Of a DNA stretch of 64,000 bases, positions 61,359-64,000 are shown piece after piece. The notes below the pieces were generated by a model. The model made no database searches, was not told the DNA's origin, and saw nothing but the letters and a program-made list of their open reading frames with translations. Numbering within the stretch: position 1 is the first letter of the stretch; every line of letters starts with the position of its first letter. Where the stretch lies: the NCBI GenBank assembly GCA_947085425.1, contig CAMTWK010000001.1, positions 1 to 64,000 on the forward strand. Reading direction: 5' to 3'. The translations under genes and the position numbers were made by a program. This DNA comes from UKL13-2 sp947085425 (GTDB lineage Bacteria > Pseudomonadota > Gammaproteobacteria > Burkholderiales > Usitatibacteraceae).

Positions 61359-64000
61359 ATGAAACAATGGCAATTCTGGATTGATCGCGGCGGCACCTTT
61401 ACCGATATTGTCGGCCGCCGTCCGGATGGCGTTTTGCTCACCCACAAGTTGTTGTCGGAAAACCCCGAACAATATCCAGATGCGGCCTTGGCCGGCATAC
61501 GTTTGCTGATGGGTGTGCCCGCCAATGCACCGATACCTGTGGAGCACATTGAAGCCGTCAAAATGGGCACCACCGTCGCGACCAACGCCTTGCTGGAACG
61601 CAAGGGTGACCGCACCTTGCTGGCCATCACCAAAGGGTTTCGCGATCAGCTGCGCATCGCCTATCAAAACCGTCCGCGTATTTTTGATATGGCCATCACG
61701 CTACCGGCGTTGCTTTATTCCGAGGTGATCGAAATTGACGAGCGTATCGGTGCACACGGCGAAATCATTGCTCCGCTCGATGAGACCAGCAGTCGGCAAC
61801 GATTACAAACCGCATTTGACAATGGTTATCGCGCGCTGGCAATTGTCTGTATGCACGCCTATCGTTTCAGCGATCACGAAAAACGCTTGTCGGCCATCGC
61901 CCGGGAAATTGGCTTTACACAAATTTCCGCTTCACACCTCGTCAGCCCGTTGATGAAAATTGTTTCGCGCGGCGACACCACGGTGGTGGATGCTTATTTG
62001 TCGCCGATTCTCGACCGTTATGTCCATCAAGTTGCCGCCGAATTGCCAAACGTGCGCTTGTACTTTATGCAGTCCAACGGCGGGCTCACCGACGCGGCAC
62101 GTTTTCAGGGCAAGGATTCGATACTTTCCGGCCCCGCCGGCGGCATTATCGGCATGGTGCGCACCGCCGCCGCTGCCGGGTTTGAACGCGTGATTGGTTT
62201 TGACATGGGTGGCACCTCCACCGACGTTTCCCACTACGCCGGAGAATTCGAACGCGAATTCGAGACCGCCGTGGCCGGGGTGCGCATGCGCGCGCCGATG
62301 ATGGCCATACACACCATCGCCGCCGGTGGCGGTTCGATTGTTTCATTCGATGGCCAACGTTATCGGGTCGGTCCGGAGAGTGCCGGCGCCAATCCCGGGC
62401 CGGCGTGTTATCGCCGCGGCGGACCGCTGACTGTCACGGATTGCAACGTTTTGCTCGGCAAAATTCAGCCGCAACATTTTCCAAGTGTATTTGGACCACA
62501 CGCCAACGAACCGTTGGATGCGGATGTGGTACGCGGCAAGTTTATCGAACTCGCCGCCGAAATCTGCACCGCACTCGACGATGGGCAACCACCACCTTCC
62601 CCCGAACAGGTTGCCAGTGGGTTTTTGCAAATCGCCGTCGCCAATATGGCCAACGCCATTAAGTTCATTTCCGTGCAGCGCGGCCATGATGTGTCTGGCT
62701 ACACCCTGCAATGTTTTGGCGGCGCCGGCGGCCAGCACGCCTGTTTGGTCGCCGACGAACTCGGTATGACCAGTGTGTACATCCATCCGTTTGCCGGTGT
62801 GTTGTCCGCCTACGGAATGGGGCTGGCGGACATTGTTGAGATGCGCGAACGCGCACTGGAAGTGCCGCTAACCGAGTCGAGTTTGCCGGCAACCATTGCC
62901 GAGCTGGATGCACTTGTTGAGGCGGCAAACAAGGAAGTATCGGCGCAGGGAATACCCGCATCGCGCATCACCATCAAACGCCGTGTGTTGCTTAAATATG
63001 ATGGTACCGACTCGGCGCTGGCGGTCGATTTCGCCGACCTCAACACCATGCAACAGGCATTTGAAAAACTTTACCAACAACGTTTCAGTTTTTTAATGCC
63101 GGGACGTGCGCTGATTGTCGAGTCGGTTTCGGTTGAGGCAATGGGTGCGGGGGAGTCGTTACCAACAACCGAGACCATCAAACAATCTGAACCGGCTAAA
63201 CCGATTGCACAGGTGACAATGACCTGTGCGGGGCGGGTTCACCCAACACCGGTATTTGTACGCGATACACTGGTGATGGGGCAAATTATCACCGGGCCGG
63301 CAATGATTGCCGAACAAAACGGCACGACCATTGTGGAACCAGAGTGGCAGGTCATCGTCACGCCACAAAATCATTTGGTACTGACCCGAACCACGGCCCG
63401 CACGAGCCGTCACGCCATTGCTACCACGGTCGACCCGGTCATGCTGGAGTTATTCAACAACCTGTTTATGTCGATCGCCGAACAAATGGGTCTGCGTTTG
63501 CAACAAACCGCCTGCTCGGTCAACATCAAAGAGCGCCTTGATTTTTCCTGCGCCTTGTTTGACGCCGACGGCAATTTGATCGCCAATGCCCCGCATATGC
63601 CGGTGCATCTCGGTTCGATGGGTGAATCCATCAAAACGGTGGTGCGCAAAAATGCCGGCGGCATGAAGCCGGGTGACGGCTTTGTCTTGAACGATCCCTA
63701 CAACGGTGGCACCCATTTACCGGACGTGACGGTGGTCACACCGGTATTTCTCGCCAGCGATCAATCCACGCCGCAGTTTTTTGTCGGCTCGCGCGGCCAC
63801 CACGCCGACATTGGCGGCATTACCCCGGGCTCGATGCCGCCGTTCTCCAAAACCATGGCGGATGAAGGCGTTTTGATCGACAATTTTTTATTGACCGAAA
63901 ATGGTGTCATGCGTGAAACCGAAATGCGTGCATTGTTGGCCGGCGGGGAGTATCCCGCGCGCAATGTTGATCAAAACATCGCCGATTTACGCGCCCAAAT
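61359..64000 (+). CDS. 5-oxoprolinase / hydantoinase HyuA-HyuB fusion (3' truncated by window)
   Basis: An open frame from ATG 61359 to the right edge, 880 codons without a stop, so the protein continues beyond the window. The HyuA part (about residues 1-690) has DRGGTFTDIVG (9-19) and FDMGGTSTDVSHYAG (near 282), an ASKHA-type ATP site. The HyuB part starts near residue 695 (MLELFNNLFMSIAEQMGLRL) with NAPHMPVHLGSMGESI and GSRGHHADIGGITPG. Fused proteins of about 1200 residues are 5-oxoprolinases, which open 5-oxoproline with ATP. Hydantoinase activity is not excluded. The neighbours do not name a pathway. Confidence 0.93.
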   Translation, partial: MKQWQFWIDRGGTFTDIVGRRPDGVLLTHKLLSENPEQYPDAALAGIRLLMGVPANAPIPVEHIEAVKMGTTVATNALLERKGDRTLLAITKGFRDQLRIAYQNRPRIFDMAITLPALLYSEVIEIDERIGAHGEIIAPLDETSSRQRLQTAFDNGYRALAIVCMHAYRFSDHEKRLSAIAREIGFTQISASHLVSPLMKIVSRGDTTVVDAYLSPILDRYVHQVAAELPNVRLYFMQSNGGLTDAARFQGKDSILSGPAGGIIGMVRTAAAAGFERVIGFDMGGTSTDVSHYAGEFEREFETAVAGVRMRAPMMAIHTIAAGGGSIVSFDGQRYRVGPESAGANPGPACYRRGGPLTVTDCNVLLGKIQPQHFPSVFGPHANEPLDADVVRGKFIELAAEICTALDDGQPPPSPEQVASGFLQIAVANMANAIKFISVQRGHDVSGYTLQCFGGAGGQHACLVADELGMTSVYIHPFAGVLSAYGMGLADIVEMRERALEVPLTESSLPATIAELDALVEAANKEVSAQGIPASRITIKRRVLLKYDGTDSALAVDFADLNTMQQAFEKLYQQRFSFLMPGRALIVESVSVEAMGAGESLPTTETIKQSEPAKPIAQVTMTCAGRVHPTPVFVRDTLVMGQIITGPAMIAEQNGTTIVEPEWQVIVTPQNHLVLTRTTARTSRHAIATTVDPVMLELFNNLFMSIAEQMGLRLQQTACSVNIKERLDFSCALFDADGNLIANAPHMPVHLGSMGESIKTVVRKNAGGMKPGDGFVLNDPYNGGTHLPDVTVVTPVFLASDQSTPQFFVGSRGHHADIGGITPGSMPPFSKTMADEGVLIDNFLLTENGVMRETEMRALLAGGEYPARNVDQNIADLRAQ

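Overview
This window looks like core chromosome of a betaproteobacterium. The evidence is the set of lineage-typical small proteins in the cytochrome oxidase cluster (DUF2970, DUF2909, a 43-residue oxidase assembly protein), the coaE-zapD-yacG and pilB-pilC-pilD neighbourhood, the lolB-ispE-tRNA-Gln-prs-rplY-pth-ychF order, the hemA-prfA-prmC-grxD order, and a HrcA/CIRCE operator in front of rpoH. GC content is moderate by eye. Genus cannot be set from the sequence alone. Almost every base is coding, neighbouring genes often overlap as ATGA or TAATG, and TTG or GTG starts are common.

Layout. 1-280 holds the promoter and boxA leader of an rRNA operon that runs off the left edge on the minus strand. 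281-8253 has tyrS, an M23 envelope peptidase, anmK, a chimeric small gene, metY, and an FAD oxidase coupled to the heptose adenylyltransferase. 8463-15602 has envelope genes (dolP, yraN, an LpoA-like activator), rsmI, pyrC, a DUF3025 gene, a compact RNase P RNA, an RsuA-type pseudouridine synthase and a DUF1186/SEC-C protein. 16094-23476 is a translation and precursor block: ychF, pth, rplY, prs, tRNA-Gln, ispE, lolB and a large TPR protein. 23601-31920 has mutM, a dynamin-like GTPase, a 137-bp MITE-like element inserted at the stop of a ferredoxin gene, coaD, rsmD, ftsY-ftsE-ftsX and rpoH. 32024-41580 is the aa3-type cytochrome oxidase biogenesis region. 41968-47749 is yacG, zapD, coaE and the type IV pilus genes pilD, pilC, pilB. 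47904-52345 has a glutathione peroxidase and hemA-prfA-prmC-grxD.

The right end (52356-64000) is more accessory. It holds a tungstate-type ABC importer, a divergent BtuCD-type importer with no binding protein, a secreted alpha/beta hydrolase, a zinc-ribbon plus nucleoside-deoxyribosyltransferase-like protein convergent with an orphan DUF1902 antitoxin-like gene, kynA, an SMP-30 family protein, and a 5-oxoprolinase/hydantoinase cut by the right edge.

How it fits together. Heme A synthesis (ctaA, ctaB), copper delivery (two Sco-like proteins, CtaG), SURF1 and the subunits (CtaC, CtaD, CtaE) form two transcription units converging on, or divided by, a small DUF2909 gene and a bidirectional terminator. 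FtsY/FtsE/FtsX sit beside rpoH as in other Proteobacteria. The rpoH promoter appears to be under HrcA, which would join the two classical heat-shock circuits. No transposase gene, prophage or CRISPR array was seen. The best candidates for new biology are the 57952-58869 protein, the chimeric gene at 4082-4654, the MITE and the CIRCE-rpoH wiring.
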